The notes beneath the pieces were generated by a model that searched no databases, was not told the DNA's origin, and was given only the letters and a program-made list of their open reading frames with translations. Position numbers and translations under genes: made by a program. Shown piece by piece: positions 1-11,719 of a DNA stretch of 64,000 nt. Location: assembly GCA_019787685.1 (NCBI GenBank), contig JAHNUO010000003.1, forward strand, positions 372,001 to 436,000, written 5' to 3'. How positions within the stretch are numbered: the stretch's first letter is position 1; every line of letters begins with the position of its first letter. This stretch comes from Chiua virens (lineage: Eukaryota; Basidiomycota; Agaricomycetes; Boletales; Boletaceae).

Positions 1-413
1 ACGAGTTGAGCCAAAGGCTCAGGGGCTGAACACCGAAAGTATGTTATTCACAATAACGACGTAGATAAATAAAACTTACAGCCCAGACCGAGGATCTTGT
101 CAAGGTTCTTGACCGCATATACGGCAGTGAGAGTGCTGACGATGATTTGCCAAGGCGAGAAACGTTCTGTCGCAAAGTGTTAGGGTGATGAGATCCTGAC
201 GCTACAATGTACATACGAAGCTTCTTGTTCAGCCTCCTCAACCACAGGACGCGCGGAGCGCCAGGGTTTCCATAGACCAGTTTCCAGAGCCAGAAGAGGA
301 TAACGAGAAAGACCTGGCGTGGGATGAAGGTGACGTTGGAGGTGAGTGTGGATGTGGACAACCTGAGTGCGTTTCCAGGAGGGACTTGGCCGACCGAGGA
401 GGTGGTCGATCAT
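1..413 (-). CDS. N-terminus of putative alpha/beta-hydrolase (partial)
   Basis: The gene starts at the ATG at 413-411 (MIDHLLGRPSPSWKRTQ) and runs off the left edge. A first intron of about 49 nt is followed by a hydrophobic stretch (VFLVILFWLWKLVYG), then GNPGAPRVLWLRRLNKK, a second intron, and an exon reading ERFSPWQIIVSTLTAVYA and KNLDKILGL. A third intron leads to GSPEPLAQL at the window edge. This N-terminal architecture (short polar start, one membrane-like segment, then WQIIVSTLT and the NLDKILGL-PEPL motif) resembles the start of agaricomycete membrane-anchored alpha/beta-hydrolases of the hormone-sensitive-lipase type, from my memory of that family. The catalytic domain lies outside the window, so the enzyme class is inferred. 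It is head-to-head with MRI1, with 136 bp between start codons. Confidence 0.5.
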
Positions 414-549
414 GATGTTGAGATGAGGGATTCAGGGTGTTCACAGAGACCCTCATCCTTATGACATTTCAGTTTGCATGTGATTTCCTCCCACAACACC
501 ATTGCAGTGGCTTCCTTTTCGGGCGAGTGTGCAACGTTGAGCTTGTACC

Positions 550-2066
550 ATGGACGCACTCAAATCTATCAAAATCAGTGACGACAAGATCGAAATTGTC
601 AATCAGCTATTACTACCCCACACGATCGAATATGTCGCTATCGACACCATACAACAGGCACACCATGCAATCAAGTCCATGATGGTCTGCCATTGCTCCT
701 CTCTCCGCATCGCACTCATCCTTTATAGATACGCGGTGCACCCGCCATCGGAGCCCTTGCAGTGCTCTCCGTCGCGACATCGCTCTCCGCTGCCATAAAG
801 GCAACACCACCCCCCGACTTTCTCGCGTCTCCCCTCGCGCTCGAGGCCTATCTCGTCCCTGAACTCGACTATCTCTATACCGCTAGACCCACCGCCGTCA
901 ACCTCGGTGCAGCCACGCGTCGCCTCGCCAAGTTCCTCTCTCAAGCCATCGCAAGCCCAGCAGAAACAGCCAGATTCAGATGCTGCGATCGCGATCGCAA
1001 AAGACCTCATCGCAGAGGCAACACTAATTGGAGGCGAGGACAAGGCCCAAAACATCACCATGTCTAAACTGGGTGGTGATTGGCTGCATAAACGCATTGG
1101 AGGGTCTGGAAAGTATCTGAACGTTCTGACCGTCTGCAACACTGGTTCGCTTGCAACATCGGTGATTTACAAATGATGCCCTCGAGTCAGATGTTGACTT
1201 AGTTGTCTGGTAGGGTTACGGAACTGCTCTTGGATTCATCACATACCTACATGAACAGGGACTCCTCGAAAAGGCTTATTATACCCAAACTGCTCCCTAT
1301 CATCAGGGATCTCGGTGACCAGCATCTCATAAGTCGCATCTCAGTTAACACATTGCAAATGTAGTTTGACCGCATTAGAGCTCCACACGCTCGCGATACC
1401 CTCCACCATGATTTGCGACACCATGGTGGGCTCGCTTTTCCAACATAAACCTATTCACGCCGTTGGTATGCTACCATTCTCACGCGTTTCTCTGAAACAT
1501 CAACGGATTCACGCCCTTACTACAGTTGTCGGCGCCGACCGTATCGCACGCAATGGTGACACCGCTAACAAAGTAAGGCCCCAGATCTCGTTCCCCGCAT
1601 TCCCCACATGTTGCTATGACTCCCTGATAGATCGGGACGTACAACGCAGCTGTATTGGCAGCTAGACACAAGATTGCCTTCATCGTCGTTGCGCCAACGA
1701 GTACCGTCGATCTCTCCATCGCTGACGGTTCGGGGTGAGCACTCAGATTCACCACCCCGTCCCACAACACCATGCTCACTCTCCGCACATAGAATTCCAA
1801 TCGAGCACCGACCCCCTCTCGAAGCTTGCCTTGTTCGCGGCGCTCTCCACCCACCCACCTACGACGCCTCCGGAAAAAAAGTTCAAGCCCAGGTACTCCT
1901 CACGCCAAGTGCAGTCGGAGAAACCGAAGGCGGGGTATACAACCCGAGCTTTGACGTCACTCCCGCGGAGTTGATCACGGCGATCGTTACAGAAAAGTAC
2001 GTCGCCGTGAAACGGGATGGTGAGGCGAGCTTTGATCTCGTCAGGGAGGCCAAGGAGGCGGAGTAA
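550..2066 (+). CDS. MRI1: Methylthioribose-1-phosphate isomerase, with one apparent +1 frameshift
   Basis: MRI1 converts methylthioribose-1-phosphate to methylthioribulose-1-phosphate in the methionine salvage pathway, in the cytosol. Exons read about 550-684, 729-1161, 1214-1314, 1365-1465, 1526-1572, 1631-1734 and 1793-2066, all with GT-AG introns of 44-60 nt. Family hallmarks are visible: MDALKSIKI start, [28 protein letters not shown] with the catalytic Cys, [18 protein letters not shown] with the catalytic Asp, and the C-terminal [20 protein letters not shown]. The start codon fits the family start exactly. Inside exon 2 (about 940-970) the frame changes by +1: [10 protein letters not shown] is in one frame and [21 protein letters not shown] in the next, and no intron can explain it. 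This is either an inserted base in the consensus or a real mutation. The rest of the gene looks intact and full length. Confidence 0.9.
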
Positions 2067-2439
2067 TGGTTCAAGTCCGAGTGGGGGAATTTCCACGTTG
2101 TAGCGTGTCCATGTGCTTGGATACCAGATGCTCAAGAAAGCGGCCTTGTGGAGTAACCGCTTGTATTGTACAACAAAACGTGACACGTCATTTGCAGTTG
2201 CCAGCCGCATCTCTAAATTCGCTGGTAAATTGAATGAACCACCCTCACAATAAGTATAGTCAACTTACTTTGGTTACTTTGGAAACCTATCATGATAGCT
2301 GCCACCCATGGTACTGATCGTGACATGCTTTTTCAAACTAAAGTGAAGTCAAAGCTTTCAATCTGCGACTTCGTTCAGAACAAACCCCAGGTCATCACTT
2401 GTCCCGAGTAGACTGCTCCCTCTTGATAATGTATGCTAG

Positions 2440-3158
2440 TGATTGGTGTCCTGCCCCGACGTTTGCTAAACATGGTATGCAGGCGGGAGAAGTTGATCAA
2501 AAAAGAAGTTGTTGATCGAAAAAAGTGGCGCGAACGTTCGGCTTTCCATTGGGGTTTGTGGAATTGAATTGACGACGTAACCACGGGATCAGCGCTGGTC
2601 AGCGGCGACCATGTTTGAAGCAGAGATTGCATTCCGTCTATACACTCGTTTATGCTCAGACGTTTGCCATTATAATTAACGGGCAACCTAATGGCAACTA
2701 CGTAGTGCTTGTCTTCGTCGAAACCTCCAACGTCGTGCAGGACACGTTCCAAACAGTACACAAACACGTCTGAGTTGACAACCTCGAGTCCTCCGCCCAC
2801 TGACAGCACTACAGCTGCGCCCGCTTCACGTACAATTCCATAACGTCCTCATCTCATCTGCCAGTGAGTCTCATTTCTTCCATGAGTCTGTGACCTTATG
2901 TCGTCACCTACTTGAAAAGGCTCGAACAAAGAATGCATGACGCAAATATCAATGGTCCGAAAATTTCGAACAACACTTCCACTTGGCGCAGACTCGGAAC
3001 AGCCTCTTGCAGATACAATGGTACTCTTCCTGTACAAAAGAGGGCACCCCAAGTTGATGGGGAAGACCTTGACACCCGAAGGAGACAAGCAAAGTTAAAA
3101 CCTCATCCTCAGAAACTTCGCCCCAACTTTTGCCACCGGGCTCTCCTCGTTTACTCAC
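2440..3158 (-). CDS. Unrecognised protein, exon fragments
   Basis: Two exon-like stretches on the minus strand join across a plausible intron near 2832-2908. The upstream one reads SPSGVKVFPINLGCP and ends DICVMHSLFEPFQ. The downstream one continues GRYGIVREAGAAVVLSVGGG, then LEVVNSDVFVYCLERVLHDV and KHYVVAIRLPVNYN. The join keeps the frame and gives protein-like composition. I do not recognise the family. No convincing ATG precedes the first stretch in frame, and the 3' end is unclear because the open frame simply continues to about 2375. It could be a gene remnant or a complete small gene whose first exon I missed. Confidence 0.3.
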
Positions 3159-3299
3159 CTAATCCTTGTACCAACTCGCCCACTCTTTTATATTCCCCTG
3201 CTCTTCATCTGCCCGCAGACCTGGATTCTCTGCTTGCCCACCAGATTCTCCTCCTCTTTGGGTTGGAAGTCCCTCCATGCCCCTCTATGCCACACAGCG

Positions 3300-5290
3300 G
3301 TATTTTTCCATGCTCTCCGGATTCACATCACGACTTGACACAGGTTGTTTGAGGTGCGTGTCTGCGGCCTTTCCCTGCCTGTTTCTTATTAATGATAATG
3401 ACTCGCGTCTCTCGGCATCCATGGACATATTTGTGCGCATGTTTGTTCTACATCTCGTTTATCCTCCCATTTATCTCGTTTCTGGCCAGTCCGTGATCGC
3501 ACTTGGCGCGTAATTGATACGCTCGTCGTGAGTGGAGATGTGAGTACTGTGCTAGAACGCAAACAGGCTGTATTCTAACCTCATGTTCTAGTGAGCTCTA
3601 TCGATGAGCTATTAACTTTTCCGATCGTAAGCCGGTGTGTTGCGACCGAGGATTCCATATTTAGGATATTCTGACGTTCATTGCCGGATACCTCGATTCC
3701 TTCCTGAACGCGTGAGCACCGTGTCTCCAACTCACTGCCAAATCAACCACTGATTCTGCCTCAACCTCAACTCACCTCTGGTTCTACGCGAGTGGTCGAC
3801 CACAGGGAGGTGCGTTTCTTTTTCCTTGGGGTGGATCCGACATATGCTTGGTTGGTTTCGCCACTTTTAGTGAGTGTAATGGTTCGCGCATCCAACCATC
3901 ATCACAGATTCAATCGACAGACTTGGATTCGGGATCAGTCCGTCCTCATAGTCTCACAGCCACACCCCAAATGGTCCCCGTACCCACAATCTTCGGAAAT
4001 CATGTCTCGTTGCCCATCCTAGTCCGGGTCTCCCTCTCAGTGTCAATCTCAACTTGAATCCCTCTCGCAGCTTGAAGAGACCTTGTCTCAAGATACACCT
4101 TGGTCTTTGCCCCTATTGCACTCCCATCCCTCTGTAGCCGGTATCGACACGTTTCCAATCCTGCTTGAGTCGCAGGGATAATCACGAGCCATTCACACAG
4201 ATTGACAAAAACAGAACGTGCCATGAGTTCCGTATATATTAGGACCGCGCGAGCTGAACAAGTCCGGACAAAGTCTCCTTTCCAGTGTCTCGGCGGTTTT
4301 GCTATCACTGCATTTCAAGTTACATCTCCCTGCCACCATCCCCCTTGGACTGCTTCCTGTTTCTTGCTGTTGTCTCCAGTCTCTGGCACCACCTCCGAGT
4401 CGCACTTGTAGTCGTCCTCCGAGTCCATGGGCGGCCACATGTGTAGGTACATGCTAAGTCATGTCTTATCAGCCACGAGCAGATAGGAACAGACATGTCA
4501 ATACAGAAAATATCATGTACAATCAGCTATGAGCAGGACGGAATGGAAATCACAATCACAGGTCATAAGAAATCATATTTAGTAGTACATAGGAAGATAT
4601 ATGTAGTCCGAACACAATACATCGAGCAACAGACCGAGAGAACACTGTTGCTACATATATGCTTGATTGCGATTAGGACAAAAAGTCACCCCAAATCAGA
4701 AACCAAATAACATGAGGGAGCCGACATAACCTTCTCATTTTATTAGGGAAATGTGCTACGACATGGTACGGTACGCATTGGCCCATAAAACATGATAGAA
4801 CATAGTCTGACAATGGTCCGACATGCCAGTTTTCCCTGGAGGGTACCGGTGAGGCCTTGAGGTGACCGGTGACCCAGGGCTGAATCATTCCGCATTTCTT
4901 AGGCTTACGAATTGCTTGCGTACTTTCGTTTCCTCTCCCGATAAGAAAATGATAACTGGGTTGTCTCAATCTCTTCCCAAAGCAATCGCATTCAATTCGC
5001 AATATCACGGTATTGGTGGCTACCCAGAGGGTCGCACATGGGAAAAGCAAAAACATAATGAGTGTCCATTGTCAACCTCCGTACAGAGTCTCAGACCCAA
5101 GATTGTTACAGAGTGTCGCACCCGTTGTCAAGAAATCTAGATAGCACATATCTCAAAGCGAAGTCCACGAATTGGCAGTAAAGATAGAAGTAGCATCTAA
5201 ACGCAAAAGGAACCATGAGTTTTGGGCCAGATTGTGCAAGGGGACACTCACCAACACACTGTCCAAAAGCATTGTGCGCTGTTAACGTCA
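3300..5290. other. Stretch without recognisable gene
   Basis: I see only short CT-rich or random open frames on both strands. Around 4430-4560 there are degenerate short repeats (variants of ATCAGC-nn-GAGCAG), and the area is rather AT-rich with no coding signature. Confidence 0.4.
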
Positions 5291-5291
5291 C

Positions 5292-6215
5292 TCACTGAGA
5301 AGGTGGGTGTCCCTTGTGAGAATTCTTGTCCGTGGTATCGCGCGCGGGATGGTGATGGTGAGTATCAGTGTCATCAGTAGAGCGAACGGAAGGGTGTCCC
5401 TTGTGGGGGTCCTTCTTGTCGGTGGTGTCGCGAGAAGGATGGTGATGGTGAGCGTCTGTATCATCCGCCGCGCGAACGGAAGGGTGTCCCTTGTGAGGAT
5501 CCTTCTTGTCGGTGGTGTCGCGAGAAGGATGGTGGTGGTGGGCATCTGTATCATCCGCCGCGCGAACAGATGGGTGTCCCTTGTGGGGGTCCTTGTCGGT
5601 GGTGTCGCGGGAAGGGTGGTGGTGGTGAGTGTCGGTGTCGTCGGCAGCGCGAACGGAGGGGTGCCCCTTGTGAGGATCCTTCTTGTCTGTGGTGTCGCGA
5701 GAAGGATGGTGGTGGTGAGCGTCTGTATCATCCGCCGCACGAACGGATGGGTGTCCCTTGTGGGGGTCCTTCTTGTCGGTGGTGTCGCGAGAAGGGTGGT
5801 GATGGTGAGCGTCTGTATCATCCGCCGCGCGAACGGAAGGGTGTCCCTTGTGAGGATCCTTCTTGTCTGTGGTGTCGCGGGAAGGGTGGTGATGGTGAGT
5901 GTCGGTGTCGTCGGCAGCGCGAACGGAGGGGTGCCCCTTGTGGGGGTCCTTCTTGTCGGTGGTGTCGCGAGAAGGATGATGATGGTGAGCGTCTGTATCA
6001 TCCGCCGCGCGAATGGAAGGGTGTCCCTTGTGAGGATCCTTCTTGTCTGTGGTGTCGCGGGCGGGGTGGTGATGGTGAGTGTCGGTGTCGTCGGCAGCGC
6101 GAACGGAGGGGTGCCCCTTGTGGGGGTCCTTCTTGTCTGTGGTGTCGCGAGAAGGATGGTGGTGGTGAGTGTCGGTCTCGTCAGCCGCGCGGACAGAAGG
6201 GTGTCCCTTGTGAGG
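5292..6215 (-). repeat. 90-bp coding tandem repeat, ten copies plus a partial one
   Basis: The unit is 90 bp, encoding 30 residues. Copies differ mainly at the residue before the His run (Thr or Ala), at Pro-Ser/Ala-Arg, and in synonymous positions. Because 90 is a multiple of three, all six frames are open over much of the array, giving long spurious frames on both strands. Confidence 0.95.
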
Positions 6216-6323
6216 GCCCTTTCCGTCGCTCACTGCGACGTCGCGAGTTGAGAGGTCTGGCACGACCGCCGCTGCAGCAATGCCGAGGAAGATGAACGCA
6301 ACAAGAGATTTGGAAAAACGCAT
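5292..6323 (-). CDS. Secreted histidine-rich tandem-repeat protein (343 aa)
   Basis: A single uninterrupted frame starts at the ATG at 6323. Residues 1-19 or so form a signal peptide (MRFSKSLVAFIFLGIAAAA). After a short linker come ten full copies and one partial copy of a 30-residue unit: PHKGHPSVRAADDTD, then T/A, HHHHPSR, DTTDKKD. Each unit contains six histidines, four of them consecutive, plus many Asp residues, so the product should be strongly metal-binding and unstructured, and exported. The Lys-Lys pair recurs once per unit and could be a weak Kex2-type processing site. Unit 7 lacks one Lys (in-frame 3-nt loss) and unit 10 diverges (VRSTDD, DKNS). No frameshift occurs over 1 kb of repeats. 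A GTGAGT directly overlapping the stop could be a donor to a further exon. I know no named family; metal binding and processing are inferences. Confidence 0.8.
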   Translation of the reverse strand: MRFSKSLVAFIFLGIAAAAVVPDLSTRDVAVSDGKGPHKGHPSVRAADETDTHHHHPSRDTTDKKDPHKGHPSVRAADDTDTHHHHPARDTTDKKDPHKGHPSIRAADDTDAHHHHPSRDTTDKKDPHKGHPSVRAADDTDTHHHHPSRDTTDKKDPHKGHPSVRAADDTDAHHHHPSRDTTDKKDPHKGHPSVRAADDTDAHHHHPSRDTTDKKDPHKGHPSVRAADDTDTHHHHPSRDTTDKDPHKGHPSVRAADDTDAHHHHPSRDTTDKKDPHKGHPSVRAADDTDAHHHHPSRDTTDKKDPHKGHPSVRSTDDTDTHHHHPARDTTDKNSHKGHPPSQ

Positions 6324-6417
6324 GATGAAGCAAGGTGGAGAAGTTGACTGCGAACTAGAGAGGAAAGAGGGTGTTTTCGACTGAAGGCCCTGTTGTTTCG
6401 CTCATTGTGCTCTCCTC

Positions 6418-6423
6418 TTTATA
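6418..6423 (-). promoter_or_regulatory. TATA box of the His-rich repeat gene
   Basis: On the minus strand the sequence reads CGTATAAAGAGG, 95 nt upstream of the ATG. The same CGTATAAAG core lies upstream of the secreted peptidase at 16806. Position fits a fungal core promoter. Confidence 0.5.
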
Positions 6424-6429
6424 CGCCCC

Positions 6430-7785
6430 AAGCTGCAAAACAAGTAGCAAATCATGCGACAAAAATATCTGTGACGTCAACATTTGTATGAAAAGCGCAG
6501 CAGGGGAGTCATCGACTCACCGTTGTATTGCACGGAAAGTCTGTATTTGATGGTACCTGCAGAACTGAACCATTCACCCGGAGTAATCAATTCTCGGAGG
6601 AGGTTGATATAAATAGTTATTCTTCTGCGAAGTCAAACCTTGGGCTCAGCAAGGAGTGGCGGCGTTCCACACGTGACGCCGACTGGGAGAGGGTATGCTC
6701 AACTCGAATTTACAATCTAGCGGGGAGTTTTCGGGACGTTCAGAGAAATGATTGCTGTGGGGGAATGATGATCTGTACCATGTAGACGATGTTGTCGAGT
6801 CGAGTAAACCCCGGGCTGCGCATTGTGAGATTAACACAACTTGAACCTCCGAATGATCGAAAGAATAAAGTCCTTTGTCGGCCCTGAGGTGCAATGTTTC
6901 GTACTCGTAAGCATTATATAGTCATCTTGCGGACTCGTCTGAAGTCGCAATGACCTATTTGTCACGGAAGTTGTGGCACAAGGCGGAGAGTGTGGGAATG
7001 ACGATCCTTGCCCGATTGGGCTTCGAAGTTGATCGATTGATCTAGTAAGCCCACAACAATATCATGAAAGGAAGTACAACATGTTCCCCTCAATCCGTGA
7101 CAACTTACACAGATGCGAGAAATAAGCTTTGTCATGGTGGAAGCTTCTCGACTGCATTCAATATGGACCGAATACTGATATCTGGACAAAATAGAAAATA
7201 AACAATTCATGTAAAAAGGTTTTGATTTCGACAAAACAAAGGAATCAAAAATATTTAAGGTTCAAACGTGTAATAGCATCCGAAATTCAAAATCTATTTG
7301 TGTATGCTTTCGTGGAACCAAAAACTATGTCTTGACCCTACTTTGCGTCGCACATTTGCAGGGACAACACCGTTGCTCATGCATATGAAGATGTCTTTGA
7401 TCGTTCTGGCCATGGATGCGAATCTGCACCCAATTCAACAGTATTGGAGACTTAATTGTTGTCACTCTTGTAGTACAGTTGTCAGTGAACGTTTGAACGA
7501 CAAGTACCAACGCTTATATAAGCGATGGCTGTACTTGCTACTTGTAGCCGAGATTGTGCTCCATCTGCTGAAATGAAACTAGCGGTCGGTAGACTTACAG
7601 CAGCTTACGTGCGGTAGGCGAGGACCTCTCATTGGTGGAGATGCTGTTTGAGAGTCCGCCAAGTTGCTTGGGAACGATGACTTAGATACTTGATTATCTT
7701 GTCTTGGATTTAGAGATTATCGAGGCGATCATCTCTGTTGTCATGTTATCGGAATAAAGTAAATTTGTTCGGTAACAAAGATAAT
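6430..7785. other. Stretch without recognisable gene
   Basis: Only short frames without family resemblance. It may include the unmapped left flank of the adjacent transposon; no CACTA-type terminus was seen here. Confidence 0.4.
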
Positions 7786-10700
7786 CTACAAATATTCCTC
7801 AGAGACTGTGTGATACCATTCCTTGTCCGAGTAGTTATTGAGATAGAATTCGTTGTATACCTCCAAAGAAATATTTGCCGTAGCCTCATGATTGTGTCGA
7901 CGACCATAAATCGGAATCAGTTCTACAGCGTGTGTCACCGCTGTGATGGGGATCACGCCTCCGACACGATGAGATTGGCCATCAGACCCAAGACGTTGTC
8001 GACGCCGCAACTTGTACATCTTTGTTGTGTCGTCAGGATCCCCAAATACCTCAAAAAACTGAACGTAGAGGAAAGGTTCCTTCAAAGGCACAGGAAGAGG
8101 GTTCTTTTTTGTCTCAGAGAAACAAAATATAACACGGACCTGTGCCACTGTAGGTATCTCTGAGAACAAACTCATTGAGTAGGAGCCAGTGGAAACGAGT
8201 CACAAAATCCTCAACTTACCATCCTGAGAGGACGGATAAAGGAGAACAGTGTCACATTTGCCGAGTGGGAATTCCGTGGACGGAGCCAAAGCCTGTAGCT
8301 GTTGACTAGGCATAATTTTGAATCCGTGGAAGCTGGAAAGGAGCTGGAGCCGGAACGCATTCCAAACATTTAAGTCATTTGGGGGGAAGGTTTGAAAACC
8401 GAGATGCGATAGGCAAAGACTGAGCGCTGAATTGAAGTCGGGGAGCTGATACGTCTGAGAGACCCATTCCAGCGATTGACCCTTGTGGGCAGGTTTGATG
8501 GTAACGTGAGCAGCGACACGTGCATCTTCTGAGACAATGCCCTTGAGGAAATGATTGCGGATAGGACGGTCGCCCAAGGAAAAAGTAGCATGGTCTGTGG
8601 GGGAAACACGTAAGATCCATGCAAGTGTTGGATCGATATCGGTCATTTCATCAAATTCCCCGTCAACGATATTGTTGAGTGAAGCACCACGCTCCGAAAG
8701 GAGGGCCAAGAGGTGGAATTGACGCATTCTCTCTTCCCGATCTAAAAGACGAACGATTTGCTGGGTAAACATGTGTCGCTGGTGGCTCGTGCGCTCAAAA
8801 GGATTTTTGCAATATGTGATGAGAAGGCGTTCACTGACGTCTGCCGTGAATTGAATGGGGGCCCCGACATTACGGACTGAACGGGCAAAATTATGGAAAA
8901 GTTCGAGTTTTGGGATCTTGAAGTGGTTGATAGGGCCAGATGTACCACGGCAATGTCCAGCGTCAATGATCGCCTGCTTGTACGAATGAAATTCTGTTAG
9001 CGAATCGACCAAGGATGTGAGGGACAAATCGGTGAATGTTGGGGCTTGAGCTTTGTATATGAAATCAATAATGGCCCGAACAGCGTGGACAAAATCCAGT
9101 GAGACCGGTCCAGCGATAGAGGCAACGATTGTCCGTTGCATGTCCCGGTGCTCCCGACCAGTCATCTGCTTGACGTGCGACACACCATTTGAAAAGTGCC
9201 GTGTACCGACTCGCTTATGTTGACTCTTGTAGCGGGAATCTAGCTCGTCTGGACCCAACCCCTCTTTGCACCACTTGAGAACGTGGTCGAAAAAAAACTT
9301 GTGTAGAGTGTGGAGAATCTCGGGAGTGAGGAAAGTTGCGGGGTCGGCGAAGCGCCAGTCCCTCCAAAAAGGGAGATGGACGCCACTGAGGCCAAGTGCC
9401 TTCGCAGCCTCTAAGAACTCCCGAACCTTCCATGGATGGGTGCGCTGAGAAAGCTCATGGATTTGTTGGAGCGTGTGGAGCCCGGAGCGAGGTGGATATG
9501 GGGTAGCATCAGAGAATTGAGCCTTGGCGGCAAGGGTCACAGGGGATACGCTCTGCACAACACATGCGATCATCAGCTGTTCTGGTAGATCGCCTATGTA
9601 CCCTGCAAGTGGTGTAAAGCAGTAACGTTGGTGGCCAGCCGGATCAGCTATGTATGCGCCTCGTGCGGCGACACCTTTCAGGGAACCACACACAATGTCC
9701 ATGCAACGATGCCAAAGCCTCGCTTGGAGAACTGACACGTAGTCACTGTGTGCCACAAATTGGACCTGGGGCATGTACGCGACGCATGACCACGCATGAG
9801 CCGTTGCTTTCATGCACAGGTCGGACCGTATATTTCCTATCGTAAGGAACAATGGGTGCATCTCGAGATTTCCGGTGTGTCTGGTAACAGGAGTCTTGTT
9901 GGAGGCGAGTATGATAGGAACAATAGTGGCCCCGATGGGAAGCTGGGCCTAACGACGAGATGAGCACAGAGTAATAAAAGGCATCGGATTGGCTACCTGT
10001 ATCCTGAATGCCTCATTTGAGGACATCCACTCGCCATATTCACGGACACCGTGTTCGGTGTATACTTCGTGGGGGTCGAGACACATATCATGACGAAAGA
10101 TCGGGTTGCCAAAAATCATCTCAGCAACTTCAAAGGCGTCTCTCCAGAGCAGGTATACTTGGTGAACAGTGACGTATTCGTCCATCTCAATCTTGGTACA
10201 GTGCCATCGTGGGCCCTGGGGTAACGAGTCCATCCACGAGAAAAGTTCATCGGCCGACTTGAACCCTGGTTTATCCTTTTTCTTAAACTAAATTTGTTAG
10301 GAAAAACTGTCTGTCAAAAAGACAATCATTACTGACCCATTCTGACTTCAAAAATCGTGTAATCTGCCCTTTGTTCAAGTTCTCACATAGGAATTTTCCT
10401 AATTCCCATTCACCACTGTCAGCGAAAGGATAATAGATATTATTCTGACGTGCTTGCCCAATTTCTTGATCGTATTGGGCTGTTTCAGCAGCTAGACGCT
10501 CCAGAGTATTCATTGCTTTGCCATAGATGTATGCCGAATCTGGATGATATCGACCATGACGGGGTGCGGATTGCAGAGCAGATAAAGCCGGTGGAGCTGA
10601 AAGTTGGCCTTCTTTCGGGGTGTGCTCATCGTTGAGGTGGGACCAAACGGCATCGATAGAGGGCAAGGGTTGTGAACAGAGTGGGCAGACGAATCTATGA

Positions 10701-10874
10701 GAAGTGGCGAGTGAATTTTGAGCTTAACTCCATTAAATAGCACTCACTCTTCACTGAACTCCAGAGGTCGTGCATCATCGAATGGTTCCATTCAAGAAGT
10801 TGTTGACTCTGAGTGGGTGAGTTGGCGAGTTCAACTCGGACAAACTCCGCACTTGCCTCTTGAGTCCATTGCAT
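7786..10874 (-). CDS. Plavaka-type (CACTA superfamily) transposase, apparently intact
   Basis: Five exons read cleanly: 10744-10874, 10337-10694, 9997-10287, 8220-9948 and 7786-8147, joined by 49-72 nt introns without frameshift. The N-terminus holds a C2H2-like finger (CPLCSQ, then VWSHLNDEH). The middle exon has YYPFADSGEWELGKFL and the DELFSWMDSLPQGPRWHC block; the large exon carries NLEMHPLFLTIGNI, SHAWSCVAYMPQVQF-like text, the strongly conserved FFFDHVLKWCKEGLGPDELD, QHKRVGTRHFSNGVSHVKQM and TADVSERLLITYCKNPFERT. The last exon ends with the usual VTHAVELIPIYG and YNEFYLNNYSDKEWYH. These match the DUF6830/Plavaka transposases of agaricomycetes as I know them. The product would be a nuclear DNA transposase of about 970 residues. 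Its start lies only 21 bp from the divergent gene at 10896. Confidence 0.85.
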
Positions 10875-10895
10875 AGTCGAAAACGACAAGCCTTC

Positions 10896-11719
10896 ATGTC
10901 TCACACTTCAACCAACCCCCCAAGCCCCACGAGCTCCCTGACATGTTATGACCCCAATCATAGTGACCCCATGGACGTCGAGAGTAACCTGAATGCGTCC
11001 TCAGGGAAATATGCTACATTTCCTTTTTGCCCTTCTCTCAAGCGTCCAGCACTCAACCCCTCCTGCAAGCATCCTCATACAATGTTAACCCATCGTCGAG
11101 GCTCTTGTAGCAATCTATCAAATCCTGGGATGACACCGTCTGCAGTAAATCTGAATTTATTGTTTGTGTTGCTATCTTTACTGATCCCCATTGCTAGAGG
11201 ATGGAACTTTTCATTCGTGGCATCCAGGATCTACCCGACGACGTTCTTGAAGCTGCTGTCCTCGAGAAGTTTGTGTCAGCAGAGAAGAGTCGTCATCAAC
11301 TTCTCCTAGCCACTTGGGACCTCGAGGAGGCGAGACGCAGAATTCCTACGCTAGAGAAAATCCAGTCCTCCCTTGAACACGCCCATTCTCTCACTCAGTC
11401 TGAATATGTATTTTGGCTCAGGATGTACACTGATCGAGGTCTCCCTGACCTCAAGGAGGACAAGCTGTTTTATGGAGAATATCTTTTGTCCGCTACCCAG
11501 GAGGCAGATCGAGATGCCACTGAACTCACCGTGATGGTGGAGCATGCCCAGGAACGTGGTTTGGGCGTTGGGACCTTCGCCGACGATGACGACATTCGCA
11601 GGAAAGGGTCGGTATTTGGTGAGGATCTGGAATGCGGGCGGTGTGATGTCAGTGGTACCGATGGAGATATTATGCAGCATGATTGCAGCGAGAATGATTA
11701 TGAAGACCCTTCAGATTGA
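10896..11719 (+). CDS. Transposon accessory protein, acidic C-terminus
   Basis: Two exons, 10896-11144 and 11198-11719, give a protein of about 256 residues. The first exon is Ser/Pro/Asn-rich (MSHTSTNPPSPTSSL). The second is helical (RMELFIRGIQDLPDDVLEAA, VLEKFVSAEKSRHQLLL, then an Arg/Glu-rich run) and ends in an acidic tail with two Cys (LECGRCDVSG). I do not recognise a domain. Its start codon is 21 bp from the transposase start on the other strand, so the two must share one promoter region. That arrangement and the absence of similar genes elsewhere in the window suggest it belongs to the element. A DNA-binding or regulatory helper role would be a guess. Confidence 0.55.

Noticed and set aside
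5292..6215. Regular repeats that might suggest a CRISPR-like array
   Set aside because: The repeats are contiguous, coding, without spacers, and in a eukaryotic genome.
5307..6295. Long plus-strand open frames (314 and 241 aa) opposite the His-rich gene
   Set aside because: They follow from the 90-bp period, which keeps every frame open; composition is unnatural and the minus-strand frame has the signal peptide and TATA box.
7786..8163. Plus-strand frame of 141 aa at the transposase 3' end
   Set aside because: Antisense to the conserved C-terminal transposase exon.
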